Assembly (NCBI RefSeq): GCF_030283145.1
Contig: NZ_JASNWE010000003.1
Location: 930,001-994,000 of the forward strand
Reading direction: 5' to 3'
DNA: 64,000 bases
Origin: Actinomadura xylanilytica
Lineage (GTDB): Bacteria > Actinomycetota > Actinomycetes > Streptosporangiales > Streptosporangiaceae
The notes below the pieces were generated by a model. That model did no database searches, was not told the origin of the DNA, and saw only the letters and a program-made list of their open reading frames with translations. Positions within the stretch are counted from its first letter, which is position 1. Every line of letters begins with the position of its first letter. Positions 51,973 to 60,703 of the stretch are shown one piece after another. A program made the translations under genes and the position numbers.

Positions 51973-52922
51973 GCACGAACACGCTGACCGAGCGCTACGT
52001 CCACGAGGTCGCCCGGCGGATCCCGGCCGACCAGCGCGACGACGTCGCCGACGAGCTGCGCGCCACCATCGCCGACACCATCGAGGCGCGCGAGTCGTCC
52101 GACCCGGACGCGGCCGAGCGCGAGGTGCTCACCGAGATGGGCGACCCGTTCCGGCTCGCCGCCCGCTACGCCGACCGGCCGCTCTCGCTGATCGGCCCCT
52201 GGCTCTACCCGACCTACATCCGGCTGCTGACGGTCCTGCTGTCCACCGTCCTGCCGGTGATCGTCGTGCTGACCGTCGTGATCGACGTCCTCGACGGCAA
52301 CGACGCCGGCTCGGTGATCGGCTCCGGCATCGCCGCGCTGCTCACCGTCGGGGCCCAGATGATCGCGTGGCTCACCGTGATGTTCGCCGTGATCGAACGG
52401 GTCCAGCACCGCGACGGGCCGGCCCGCGGCGCCGACAAGTGGACCCCCGACGACCTGCCCGAGCTGCGCGATCTGCCCAAGCCCGACAAGCAGGGCTTCA
52501 TGGCCGGCGCGGCGGCAATATGGAACGCGTTCCTGCTCGTGCTGATCGTCTGGCAGCACACCGCCGAGCCGTACCGGACCGACGGCGGCGACCGGCTCCA
52601 GGTGCTCGACCCGGGCCTGTGGTCGGGCTGGATCTGGCCGATCCTCGCCGGCCTGGCCGCCCTGGTGGCGCTCGAACTGGTCCGGGTCGCCGCGCGCGGC
52701 TGGACCCGGCCGCTGGCCATCGGCTACGCCCTCGCCGAGGCGCTGTTCGCGCTGCCGCTGGCCTGGATCCTCTACCGGCACGAGTTCTTCGACCCGGACT
52801 TCCTGGCGGCCGTCAATGGCGACTGGACGACGCCGGACGCGTTCTACACGGTCGCGGCGCTGGGCGTGCTCGCGGTGAGCGCGCACGAGGCGGTCAAGCG
52901 GTTCCGCGAGGCGCGCCGCTGA
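51969..52922 (+). CDS. HAAS-domain membrane protein (PadR partner)
   Basis: A 317-residue protein. The HAAS domain (~1-65; YVHEVARRIPADQRDDVADELRATIADTIEARES...EVLTEMGDPFRLAARYA) interacts with PadR-type regulators. Six hydrophobic spans follow from ~85 (LLTVLLSTVLPVIVVLTVVI) to ~310. These permease-like proteins are probably membrane sensors or sequestration partners of PadR. ATG at 51969 overlaps PadR (ATGA). Its 3' end overlaps the convergent WYL regulator gene by 29 nt. Confidence 0.88.
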   Translation: MSTNTLTERYVHEVARRIPADQRDDVADELRATIADTIEARESSDPDAAEREVLTEMGDPFRLAARYADRPLSLIGPWLYPTYIRLLTVLLSTVLPVIVVLTVVIDVLDGNDAGSVIGSGIAALLTVGAQMIAWLTVMFAVIERVQHRDGPARGADKWTPDDLPELRDLPKPDKQGFMAGAAAIWNAFLLVLIVWQHTAEPYRTDGGDRLQVLDPGLWSGWIWPILAGLAALVALELVRVAARGWTRPLAIGYALAEALFALPLAWILYRHEFFDPDFLAAVNGDWTTPDAFYTVAALGVLAVSAHEAVKRFREARR

Positions 52923-53901
52923 CCTCCGGCGGCTCCTCGAAGCGTCCGCCCGCGGCGCGGGAGACGCGCTCGGCGATCTCCCTCAGGTGCTCGACGAGCT
53001 CCGGCGGCCCGTGCACCTCGAAGGGGCAGCCGAGCCTGATCAGGCGGTCCGCGAGCCAGGGCAGGGTGTCGACGTGGCCGCGCAGGCGGGAGGTGTGCTC
53101 GTCGACCGGCTCGATCTGGTCGGCCCTGGCGTCCAGCCGGGCGCGGGCGTCGGCGGCCGGAAGCCGCAGGGTCGCGTCGACCTCGTAGCTGGGGACCATC
53201 GCGTACATCTTCTTCTTGACGAAGGCGGCGGCGTCGGCCTCCGGGAGCTCGCGGGGCCGGAAGCGCTGCCCGGTCGGGTGCGGCTCGCGGATCCGGTCGA
53301 CCCGGAAGATGCGCCAGTCGTCGCGGTCGATGTCGTGGGCGACCAGGTACCAGCGGCGGCCCGCGGGGACGAGGCTGTGCGGCTCCACCAGGCGCCTGGC
53401 CTCGTCCCCCGCCCCGGTCCGGTAGGCGAAGCGCAGCCGCTCCCGGCCCGCGGCGGTGGACGCCAGGACGGACAGGAGCCCGGGATCGACGACGGGCCCG
53501 TCCGGGCCGGTGAGCGGGACGGTCACGCTGGTCAGCGCACCGACCCGGTGCCGGAGCCGGGACGGCAGCACCTGCTCCAGCTTGGCCAGCGCGCGGACGG
53601 ACGCCTCCCCGATCCCCTCGACGGGCTGCCCGGCTGCGGTGCGCAGGCCGACCGCCATCGCGACCGCCTCCTCGTCGTCCAGCAGCAGCGGCGGCATCGC
53701 GGTGCCCGCGACCAGCCGGTAGCCGCCCGCCGGGCCCATCGCCGCCTCGACCGGATAGCCCAGGTCGCGGAGGCGCTCGATGTCGCGGCGGATGGTGCGG
53801 GTGGTGACCTCCAGACGCTCGCCGAGCTCGGTGCCCGACCACTCGCGCGGCGTCTGGAGGAGGGACAGCAACCTGAGGAGCCGCGCCGAAGTCTCTGCCA
53901 T
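52894..53901 (-). CDS. WYL-domain transcriptional regulator (YafY type)
   Basis: A 335-residue regulator. An HTH_11/DeoR-like N-terminus (SARLLRLLSLLQTPREWSG, LEVTTRTIRRDIERLRDLGYPV) is followed by PAGGYRLVAG and the WYL domain (~140-225), with RRWYLVAHDIDRDDWRIFRVDRI and the C-terminal WCX extension (TSRLRGHVDTLPWLADRLIRLG). WYL proteins respond to nucleotides or small ligands. Divergent from the epoxide hydrolase gene and probably its repressor. Start ATG 53901 with GGAG upstream. Confidence 0.93.
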   Translation of the reverse strand: MAETSARLLRLLSLLQTPREWSGTELGERLEVTTRTIRRDIERLRDLGYPVEAAMGPAGGYRLVAGTAMPPLLLDDEEAVAMAVGLRTAAGQPVEGIGEASVRALAKLEQVLPSRLRHRVGALTSVTVPLTGPDGPVVDPGLLSVLASTAAGRERLRFAYRTGAGDEARRLVEPHSLVPAGRRWYLVAHDIDRDDWRIFRVDRIREPHPTGQRFRPRELPEADAAAFVKKKMYAMVPSYEVDATLRLPAADARARLDARADQIEPVDEHTSRLRGHVDTLPWLADRLIRLGCPFEVHGPPELVEHLREIAERVSRAAGGRFEEPPEVSGAPRGTA

Positions 53902-53989
53902 GACTCCAGGATCCCGTTTATATAGGACAGAAAATGCCCTACACGGCCGACAGAGTCGTCCCTGTCGCCGAATCCCCTTGGAGGAGCAC
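53902..53989. promoter_or_regulatory. divergent promoter, WYL regulator / epoxide hydrolase
   Basis: An 88-bp spacer with an AT island GTTTATATAGGACAGAAAA (~53916-53934). TATATA at 53919-53924 can serve as a -10 for the minus-strand regulator; the island is the likely binding site for autoregulation and control of the hydrolase. Confidence 0.45.
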
Positions 53990-55126
53990 ATGAACGCCCC
54001 GATCCGCCCGTTCACGATCGACGTCCCGCAGGCCGACCTGGACGACCTCAAGGACCGTCTCGTCCGGGCCCGGTGGCCCCGGCAGCTCCCCGGAGAGGGC
54101 TGGAGCCGCGGCGTGCCGGTGTCGTACCTGAAGGACCTGGCCGAGTACTGGGGCACCGGGTTCGACTGGCGCGCACAGGAGGCCGCGCTGAACGAGTTCC
54201 CGCAGTTCGTGACCGAGATCGACGGGCACGACGTGCACTTCCTGCACGTCCGCTCGCCCGAGCCCGGCGCGCTGCCGCTGATCCTCACGCACGGCTGGCC
54301 GAACTCGTTCGTGGAGTTCGCCCGCATGATCGGCCCGCTGACCGATCCGCGGGCGCACGGCGGCGACCCGGAGCAGGCGTTCCATGTGGTGGTGCCGTCG
54401 ATCCCGGGGTTCGGGTTCTCCGCGGCGCCGCGCGGCACGGGGTGGGACGCCGCGCGGGTGGCGCAGATGTGGGCGGAGCTGATGGGCCGCCTCGGGTACG
54501 GCCGGTACGGGGCCGAGGGCGGCGACTTCGGCGCCTACGTCGCGCCCGAGCTGGCGAAGGCCGCTCCGGACAGCGTGGTCGGCGTGTACGTCATCAGCGG
54601 GCTCGGCATGCCCAGCGAGAAGGACGTCCCCGACATGACGCCGGAGGAGTTCGCGCACTACGAGCTGATGCAGCAGTGGACGACCGGCGGGGTCGACCAC
54701 CACGCCCTCCAGCGGTCGGCGCCGCAGACCTTCGCCTACGGCTGGAACGACTCCCCGGTCGCGGCGCTCGCGTGGATGATGCAGAAGTTCGAGGACTTCA
54801 ACTCCACCGGGACGACGCCGGAGCAGGCGATCGACCGCGACCTGATCCTCACCAACGTGAGCCTCTACTGGTTCACCGGGACGTTCGGGTCGGCCGCGTG
54901 GCCCTACTACGAGAACACCGCCGAGTTCACCTGGCCGGCGGGGCAGCACGACGCGCCGACCGGCCTCTACAGCGGCCCGCCCGGGATCCGGCGGCTCGCC
55001 GAGCGCGACAGCACCATCGTCCACTGGCCGGAGGCCAACCCCGGCGGCCACCACTTCGTGGCGATGGAGGAGCCGGAGGCCGTCGCCGCCGACCTCCGGA
55101 CGTTCTTCGGCCTCGTCCGCGACTGA
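53990..55126 (+). CDS. epoxide hydrolase (EHN-domain family)
   Basis: A 378-residue alpha/beta hydrolase. The N-terminal EHN domain (~1-110; IRPFTIDVPQADLDDLKDRLVRARWP) is typical of microsomal-type epoxide hydrolases. HGWPNSFVEF is the oxyanion-hole motif, GAEGGDFGAYVAPELA the nucleophile elbow (Asp in GGDxG), and PGGHHFVAMEEPEAVAADLRTFF contains the catalytic His; TGTFGSAAWPYYENT has the Tyr lid residues. GGAGGAGCAC precedes ATG 53990. Likely detoxification of epoxides, under the divergent WYL regulator. Confidence 0.94.
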   Translation: MNAPIRPFTIDVPQADLDDLKDRLVRARWPRQLPGEGWSRGVPVSYLKDLAEYWGTGFDWRAQEAALNEFPQFVTEIDGHDVHFLHVRSPEPGALPLILTHGWPNSFVEFARMIGPLTDPRAHGGDPEQAFHVVVPSIPGFGFSAAPRGTGWDAARVAQMWAELMGRLGYGRYGAEGGDFGAYVAPELAKAAPDSVVGVYVISGLGMPSEKDVPDMTPEEFAHYELMQQWTTGGVDHHALQRSAPQTFAYGWNDSPVAALAWMMQKFEDFNSTGTTPEQAIDRDLILTNVSLYWFTGTFGSAAWPYYENTAEFTWPAGQHDAPTGLYSGPPGIRRLAERDSTIVHWPEANPGGHHFVAMEEPEAVAADLRTFFGLVRD

Positions 55127-55186
55127 GGTACGGGCGCGGCGGCCGGGACTCCGGACACGGTCGGTGAACGGATGATCCCGTTTTGG

Positions 55187-55215
55187 CCTCCCACTGTGGG
55201 AGGAACCGGCATAAT
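55187..55215 (+). promoter_or_regulatory. palindrome and -10 box before the 502-aa gene
   Basis: CCTCCCA-CTG-TGGGAGG (55187-55203) is a perfect 7-bp inverted repeat. CATAAT (55210-55215) ends 7 nt before ATG 55223, giving a leaderless arrangement with the palindrome over the -35 position. Alternatively the hairpin ends the epoxide hydrolase transcript. Confidence 0.45.
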
Positions 55216-55222
55216 CCCGCGA

Positions 55223-56731
55223 ATGTCGATGCCGCTTCCGCTGAGATTCACGAGTGACGACGTCCAGGTGCTCATCGGGGCGGACGACGGTTTCGCGCCA
55301 CTGCGCGCCTTCTTCCTGCACGACCTCGGCGCGGACCTCACCTCGATCGCCACCACCAAGACGCGGCTCGGCGGCGACCCGTTCACCCCCTGGGACGCGC
55401 TCTACCGGCGGCACCGGCTCGGCTACGACGGCTCGGCGGTGCGGGTCGAGCCGCTCGACGGCGGGACCGCGTGCGAGCTGCATCCGGCGACGTTCTCGGC
55501 GTGTCTGGAGGGCTATCTCGGCGAGCTCCAGGTCGTCCAGCACCGGCGGACGATGGAGCGGATCGAGCGCGAGGGGGCGGGCACCGCGCGGTTCACCCCG
55601 ACCCGCGCGCTGCCGGTGTCGTTCCACACGGTGGCGCCCGGCCAGGTGCTGTGCCTGCCCGAGCCGGGGAACGAGATCCTCGCGGGCCTGTTCGGCGGCG
55701 GCGCGGAGATGACGATGACGGTGGGCTGGCTGCTGGCCGAGCTGGACGCGCCGGGCGCCCGGCCGGCCTGGCCGGGCCGGTTCTACCAGGTCGAGGTGGA
55801 CGGGGACGTGGCCGCCGTCGAGGCGTTCGACGGCGCGCGGCAGACCCTCGACACCGAGACGTTCCGGCAGGCGCTGGCCTCGTACCAGCAGGCGCTCATC
55901 GACTCGCACCACGACGCCCGGCCCGCCGCCCCCGGCCCGGACGCGCAGGACGACCCGCCCGCCGAGCCCGCCGGGGACCCGGTCGCGCGCACGCTCGGCC
56001 TGGGCGGCTCGTCCCCGACGGCGATGGGCTGGGGGCTCGTCCGGACGGACCCGGCCATGCTGGCCGAGACGGCCGGGCTGAGCCCGCACTCGCGTTCCTG
56101 CGTGCCCCGAGGCGCCGCGGCCACCGGCACCGGCGCGTACTGGGCCGACCTCGCGGTGCCGGGCCCCGGCGCCGGACGGCCGCGCGGCGGCACCAAGACG
56201 TTCCTGCCGCCGCGCATCGGCGGGGCCGCGGCGATGGCCGCGATGACGCGGGCGCTGACGACGTCGGCGCGTCCGGTCGCCGGGATCCCGGGCGCGTGGA
56301 GCGGAATGATCGAGGACGTCCCGGTGCACGGCTACCTGGCCCGGGACCGGGCCGGGGCGCTCCCGGTCGCCGGGGACGAGGCGGGCGCCGTGGCGGCGAC
56401 CGTCGAGGTCTTCTTCCCGGTGCTCTACGACACCGGCGTCGACCCGGAGGTGCTCGCCGCGTTCGCGCGGGACGTCGCCGGATGCCTGGCGCTGACCGGG
56501 CACGCGCACGTGCTGACCGCGTTCCTGCTGCACGACGTGCAGAGCCATCTGCATCACATCGAGGTCGTCCAGGCGGCCGGGCCGGGGTGGGAGCACAGCG
56601 GGAACGCCTGCCACCTGGTGCTCGGCGCGCGGACGGTGCGGCTGGAGCACCTCTGGCTGCGCGGCGACGCCTGCGAACTGCCGGCCGAGCAGTTCATGAG
56701 CCTGCTGGAGGCGTACGCCCACCAGTGCTAA
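55223..56731 (+). CDS. unrecognised protein with internal duplication
   Basis: A 502-residue protein without signal peptide or membrane spans; I do not recognise its family. The ends look homologous: residues ~27-102 (LRAFFLHDLGADLTSIATTK, then GTACELHPATFSACLEGYLGEL) parallel ~431-502 (LTAFLLHDVQSHLHHIEVVQ, then GDACELPAEQFMSLLEAYAHQC). A third, shorter echo is DTETFRQALASYQQAL near 213-228. The middle (~235-330) is Pro/Ala/Gly-rich. No catalytic motif is evident. ATG 55223 fits the promoter boxes; the ORF is open 17 codons earlier. It is followed by a terminator and stands alone. Confidence 0.75.
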   Translation: MSMPLPLRFTSDDVQVLIGADDGFAPLRAFFLHDLGADLTSIATTKTRLGGDPFTPWDALYRRHRLGYDGSAVRVEPLDGGTACELHPATFSACLEGYLGELQVVQHRRTMERIEREGAGTARFTPTRALPVSFHTVAPGQVLCLPEPGNEILAGLFGGGAEMTMTVGWLLAELDAPGARPAWPGRFYQVEVDGDVAAVEAFDGARQTLDTETFRQALASYQQALIDSHHDARPAAPGPDAQDDPPAEPAGDPVARTLGLGGSSPTAMGWGLVRTDPAMLAETAGLSPHSRSCVPRGAAATGTGAYWADLAVPGPGAGRPRGGTKTFLPPRIGGAAAMAAMTRALTTSARPVAGIPGAWSGMIEDVPVHGYLARDRAGALPVAGDEAGAVAATVEVFFPVLYDTGVDPEVLAAFARDVAGCLALTGHAHVLTAFLLHDVQSHLHHIEVVQAAGPGWEHSGNACHLVLGARTVRLEHLWLRGDACELPAEQFMSLLEAYAHQC

Positions 56732-56738
56732 CTAACGC

Positions 56739-56763
56739 GGAACCTACAAGGATTGTAGGTTCC
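56739..56763 (+). terminator. hairpin after the 502-aa gene
   Basis: GGAACCTACAA (56739-56749) pairs perfectly with TTGTAGGTTCC (56753-56763), 3-nt loop, 8 nt after the stop. No T-run follows. Confidence 0.75.
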
Positions 56764-56829
56764 AGATGACCGTGCGCACCGACTCCTGGGGAAGCACCGG
56801 TTTCCGCGCAAGGTGAGCACAGCAGGTGT

Positions 56830-57084
56830 GTGGCCTCCGTGAGCATTCCTCGCCTGCTCAGTAGATGTTCGTCACGGTCAGTGACATCTTGGTGTCGTCT
56901 GCCGCTCTGGACGTTGCATCATCTGCGGCACTCGGCCTTGCAGCATCTGGCGGCCGCTGAGCTGCAGGCCAAGTCCCGTCACCAGCACCTGGCGAGCCTG
57001 GGCAGCTACGTTCGGCTCGGTGAGCAGACCTACGCTCGGGTCACCGCCGACGCCGATCCCGCTGCCCGTCGCCGCACCCTCTGA
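56830..57084 (+). pseudogene. tyrosine recombinase (integrase) C-terminal relic
   Basis: The frame ends WTLHHLRHSALQHLAAAELQ, AKSRHQHLASLGSYVRLGEQ and DADPAARRR. This contains the catalytic H-x-x-R (LHHLRHSALQHL), the later His region and the nucleophile Tyr (SYVRLG) typical of actinobacterial phage-type integrases, whose C-termini often end DPAARRR. The N-terminal ~250 residues are missing: sequence before ~56905 is unrelated, and a short internal deletion (LAAAELQ) is apparent. It marks the left edge of the accessory region extending to the right window border. Confidence 0.75.
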
Positions 57085-57099
57085 TCTCGGGCCGCTCTT

Positions 57100-57926
57100 T
57101 CACACGGTCGGCGTGCTTACCACCGGGCCGGCGCCTGCACTGGGACTCGGTGCGCTGATGGCGTTGGCGGTCAACGCTTCGAAGTGGTGTTTGAGAGCGG
57201 TCATCTTCTCCAAGTACCGCGCCGCCATCTGTAGGTGGGTGTAGGCGGTGTTCTCGTCGACGTTGCGGCCGGTGGGGTGTCCGGCGTCGTTGGGGTGACG
57301 CGCAGCAGGTCGGCGACGGCATCCATCGTCAGGTTGTCGCCGAGGTCGTCGGGCAGCTTGGGGCGCAGTGGCTCCAGGCGCTTGCGCAGTTCCAGGAAGC
57401 GAGTGTGCTGGGACTGCTTGGGGTTGTTCAAGGCCTGTTTCAGCTTGTCGGCGGTGCCCCCCAGTTCGGGGACGGAGTCGAAGGCGGCGACCACACTGTT
57501 TGCCAGGCCGATGAAGACCTGCTCGGAGGCCACTCCCAGCATTACTGAACTGGCCAGAAAGCACCGGGCGTTGAACGCTCCCAGGGCTTCCTGGACGTAA
57601 CGCAGGGCGACGGGGTCGAGGCCGGGGATCTGGTGGCGCAGCCGGGTCAGGTAGCCCTCGGGGTCGTAGGGCTCCCAGGGGCCGCCCGTGGCGGCGGCCC
57701 GGCCGCGTTCGGACAGCCTCCATCGCCAGTTGTCGGTGCTGGATCCCTGGCCGTTGGGGTCCAGGTAGATCAAACCGTCGGCGGTCATTCCCCACAGCAC
57801 TTCCCATGCCTTGGTCATGCTGCCGCCGACCAGGGTTCGGACCGTCGAGGGCAGGTACGACTGGGCGAAGCGGGCGTCGATGCCGGGGGAGGCCAAAAGC
57901 TTCAGCACTTCGCTACGGACGTCCAT
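57100..57926 (-). pseudogene. frameshifted gene of unknown function (DUF4145-like)
   Basis: Start ATG 57926 (MDVRSEVLKLLASPGIDARF). The frame is good to DNLTMDAVADLLRVT, then slips near 57289-57298; the continuation, NDAGHPTGRNVDENTAYTHLQ and AARYLEKMTALKHHFEAL, lies in another frame and ends at 57100, consistent with loss of one base. The central CFLASSVMLGVASEQVFIGLANSV resembles the helical core of DUF4145-type proteins associated with defence and restriction loci. Whole length would be ~274 residues. It is probably inactive unless the shift is an assembly error. Confidence 0.7.
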
Positions 57927-58122
57927 AGATCGAGCGTAGGGAATGGCGGACTCCCTACGCAGCGCATTATCGCCCTGAGCAGGGCTACCGGCGCACAAAT
58001 CGCTCAAGATCAGTGGCGAACCGGATCAACTTCCAGGCGGCCGCCGGATGCCGCGGCCGGGCGGCGCTCACGCCCGCGCCGGGCCTCAGTGGCAGGTCCC
58101 CTGGCGGTTGGCGGGTGAGGGG

Positions 58123-58524
58123 TCAGGCGGTGAGTTCGGAGGCGAGCTTTTCGATTCGGGTGCGGATCTGGTCGCGGATGGGGCGGACGGCGTCGACGCC
58201 TTGGCCGGCGGGGTCGTCGAGTTGCCAGTCGAGGTAGCGCTTGCCGGGGAAGACCGGGCAGGTGTCGCCGCAGCCCATGGTGATGACGACGTCGGAGGCT
58301 TGCACGGCGTCGGTGGTGAGGACTTTGGGGATCTCGGCGGAGATGTCGATGTCCTCTTCGGCCATCGCCTCCACCACGGCGTGGTTGATCTGGTCGGCGG
58401 GCTGCGATCCGGCGGAGCGGACTTCGATGGCGCCGCCCGCGAGGTGGGTCAGGTAGGCGGCGGCCATCTGGGAACGTCCGGCGTTGTGCACGCAGACGAA
58501 AAGGACACTGGGCTTGTCGGTCAT
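58123..58524 (-). CDS. arsC: arsenate reductase (LMW-phosphatase type)
   Basis: A 133-residue reductase converting arsenate to arsenite. The P-loop CVHNAGRSQMAAAY (Cys-x5-Arg) is near residues 11-18; a second Cys pair region TMGCGDTCPVFPGKRYLDW contains the shuttle cysteines, and LDDPAGQGVDAVRPIRDQI gives the DP acid motif. All are intact. It overlaps the longer ArsC gene by 4 nt. Last gene of the ars operon. Confidence 0.94.
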   Translation of the reverse strand: MTDKPSVLFVCVHNAGRSQMAAAYLTHLAGGAIEVRSAGSQPADQINHAVVEAMAEEDIDISAEIPKVLTTDAVQASDVVITMGCGDTCPVFPGKRYLDWQLDDPAGQGVDAVRPIRDQIRTRIEKLASELTA

Positions 58525-59153
58525 CGGGTTCCCTCACTGGTGAGTGTGGTGAGCAGGTCGGTGACGAGGAGGTCGAGTTCGTCGCGGATGCGGCGCACCT
58601 CGGTGAGAGGGCGTCCAGTGGGGTCGAGGACGGCCCAGTCCAGGTAGCGGGTGTGCGGGACCACCGGGCAGGCGCCGCCGCAGCCCAGGGTGATGACCAC
58701 GTCGGCGGCGGCGACCAGTTCGTCGGTGAGCGGCTTGGGGAACTCGGCGGACATGTCGACGCCGATCTCGTCCATGACCCGCACGATGGCCAGTTCCAGT
58801 TCGCCGGCGGGGTTGATCCCGGCCGAGCGGGCGTGCACCGTGCCGGAGCCGCGTGCCAGCGCCAGCGCGGCGGCCATCTGCGAGCGCCCCGCGTTGGCGT
58901 CGCAGACGAACAGCACTTCGGGGACTGGCGTGCCAAGGCGGCCCTCGGCTTGCGCGAGGGCGGTGAGGCGCTCGGTGGCAAGCCGTTCGGCCATCACCAC
59001 CAGGTGGTCACGCACCCGGGACGAGGCGGCCAGTCGCTGGTAGGAGTCGATGACCAGCCGCCGGACGGTCTCGGCCGAGACCAAGCCGTGAAAGCGGTCG
59101 GCTAGCCGGGCTGTGATTCTGTCGAACACCGCCTGATCGGCTGCGGCATCCAT
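58521..59153 (-). CDS. arsC: arsenate reductase with N-terminal three-helix domain
   Basis: A 210-residue protein. The N-terminal ~75 residues form a helical bundle (DRITARLADRFHGLVSAETVRRLVIDSYQRLA, VRDHLVVMAERLATERL). The C-terminal LMW-phosphatase domain (~80-210) has CDANAGRSQMAAALA, TLGCGGACPVVPHTRYLDW and LDPTGRPLTEVRRIRDEL, i.e. all reductase motifs. The helical domain is found in actinobacterial ArsC variants and may bind redox partners. ATG 59153 is used; GTG 59156 is also in frame. Co-occurrence of two ArsC forms in one operon suggests different thiol donors. Confidence 0.92.
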   Translation of the reverse strand: MDAAADQAVFDRITARLADRFHGLVSAETVRRLVIDSYQRLAASSRVRDHLVVMAERLATERLTALAQAEGRLGTPVPEVLFVCDANAGRSQMAAALALARGSGTVHARSAGINPAGELELAIVRVMDEIGVDMSAEFPKPLTDELVAAADVVITLGCGGACPVVPHTRYLDWAVLDPTGRPLTEVRRIRDELDLLVTDLLTTLTSEGTR

Positions 59154-59245
59154 CACGATCGCGACCCGTGGCCGGAGCCATCGTCACAGGTGTCGTTCGC
59201 CGGTGCAGCCGAGGGGGCGGCAGGACGCGGATAGCGGCGGCGCAG

Positions 59246-60316
59246 CTACAGCGAGACGTACACCAGGGCGACCAGGACGGGGACCTCGATGAGGGGGCCG
59301 ACGATCCCGGACAGGGCTTGGCCGGAGGTGACGCCGAAGGTCCCGATGGCCACGGCGATGGCGAGTTCGAAGTTGTTGCCCGCCGCGGTGAATGCAAGGG
59401 TCGCGGTCCGCTCGTAGGGCAGGCGGACGGCGCGGCCAAGGGTGAACGAGCCGCCCCACAGCAGCGCGAAGTACACCAGCAGCGGCAGTGCGATGCGTGC
59501 GACGTCGGCGGGCTGGGAGGTGATCGTCTTTCCCTGGAGGGCGAACAGGATGACGATGGTGAACAGCAGGCTGTACAGGGCGACGGGCCCGATCCTGGGC
59601 AGGAAGCGGTCCTCGTACCAGGTGCGGCCTTTGGTCTTCTCGCCGATCCGCCGGGTCAGGTATCCGGCCAGCAGCGGGATGCCCAGGAACACCAGCACGT
59701 TGACGACGATCTTGCCTACGGAGAAGTCGACGTCGTCGGTGGCTAGGCCGAGCCAACCGGGCAGGATCTGCAGGTAGAACCAGCCGAGCGCGCCGAAGGC
59801 GATGACCTGGAAGACCGAGTTGAGGGCGACCAGGACGGCGGCGGCCTCACGGTCGCCGCAGGCCAGGTCGTTCCAGATGATGACCATCGCGATGCAGCGG
59901 GCCAGGCCCACGATGATGAGGCCGGTGCGGTACTCGGGCAGGTCGGGCAGGAAGATCCAGGCGAGCGCGAACATCACCGCGGGGCCGATGATCCAGTTGA
60001 TCACCAGCGAGGAGACCATCAGGCGGCGGTCGCCGGTGACCGAATCGAGGCGGTCGTAGCGGACCTTGGCCAGCACCGGGTACATCATCACCAGCAGGCC
60101 GAGCGCGATCGGCAGCGAGATGCCGCCTGCCTCGACCTTGGACAGGGCGTCGTTCAGCCCGGGGATGGCCCGTCCCAGGCCGAGCCCGGCGACCATGGCG
60201 GCGATGATCCATACGGGCAGGAACCGGTCCAGGGTGGACAGCCCTGCCACCACGGCGGTCTGGCCGGGCCCGGTCCCGGCTAGGGGTGATCCGGCGGGGG
60301 TCTGGGTGTCGGTCAC
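59246..60316 (-). CDS. acr3: arsenite efflux permease, ACR3 family
   Basis: A 356-residue pump with ten helices exporting arsenite. The family signature is LGLARCIAMVIIWNDLACGDREAAAVLVALNSVFQV, which includes the essential Cys in a TM helix; other conserved parts are YPVLAKVRYDRL and FTAAGNNFELAIAVAIGTFG. GTG at 60316 overlaps the arsR stop (GTGA), so the pump is coupled to its repressor. An in-frame extension upstream belongs to antisense translation of arsR. Confidence 0.95.
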   Translation of the reverse strand: MTDTQTPAGSPLAGTGPGQTAVVAGLSTLDRFLPVWIIAAMVAGLGLGRAIPGLNDALSKVEAGGISLPIALGLLVMMYPVLAKVRYDRLDSVTGDRRLMVSSLVINWIIGPAVMFALAWIFLPDLPEYRTGLIIVGLARCIAMVIIWNDLACGDREAAAVLVALNSVFQVIAFGALGWFYLQILPGWLGLATDDVDFSVGKIVVNVLVFLGIPLLAGYLTRRIGEKTKGRTWYEDRFLPRIGPVALYSLLFTIVILFALQGKTITSQPADVARIALPLLVYFALLWGGSFTLGRAVRLPYERTATLAFTAAGNNFELAIAVAIGTFGVTSGQALSGIVGPLIEVPVLVALVYVSL

Positions 60317-60627
60317 GTGCACGGCCTCTTTCGCTGCTGGGTCTGGACCTGGCGGGCGGCGTCGGCCAGGCCGGCCAGCTGGGCGGCCAGGGCGTCGATC
60401 GCCTCGGGGCGCAGCCGGTAGTAGGTGAAGCGGCCGCACGGCTCGGTGTCCACCAGCCCCGCCTTGCGCAGGGCGCGCAGGTGGTTGGAGATGTTGGTCT
60501 GTTTGGCGCCGGTCTCCTGGACCAGGTGGCAGTTGCACAGCGCCTCGCTCGCGAGCAGCGACACGATCTGCGCTCGGAGCGGGTCGGCCAGCAGCCGCAA
60601 CACATCAGTCTCAACTGACATCATCAT
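60313..60627 (-). CDS. arsR: ArsR-family arsenite-responsive repressor
   Basis: A ~104-residue winged-HTH metalloregulator: VLRLLADPLRAQIVSLLASEALCNCHLVQETGAKQTNISNHLRALRKAGLV. The Cys-x-Cys of ALCNCHLV sits at the start of the DNA-binding helix as in the ELCVCDL As(III) site. YYRLRPEAIDAL is the wing and C-terminal helix. The start is one of three consecutive Met codons (60627, 60624, 60621). Just upstream ATAGAATGATACATTA is an AT-rich imperfect inverted repeat, likely the operator. Confidence 0.92.
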   Translation of the reverse strand: MMMSVETDVLRLLADPLRAQIVSLLASEALCNCHLVQETGAKQTNISNHLRALRKAGLVDTEPCGRFTYYRLRPEAIDALAAQLAGLADAARQVQTQQRKRPCT

Positions 60628-60650
60628 AGAATGATACATTAGCGGGCACT
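60628..60650 (-). promoter_or_regulatory. candidate arsR operator/promoter
   Basis: The only AT-rich tract in this part of the island, TAGAATGATACATTAG (plus strand), lies directly before the arsR start. Its size and position suit an ArsR dimer site; ATGTATCATT on the minus strand may include the -10. Confidence 0.4.
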
Positions 60651-60703
60651 CCGCCCCGTTCGGCGCTGCGCCCGGCGGCAAGGTGAACGGGCGGGATGAG
60701 GCG

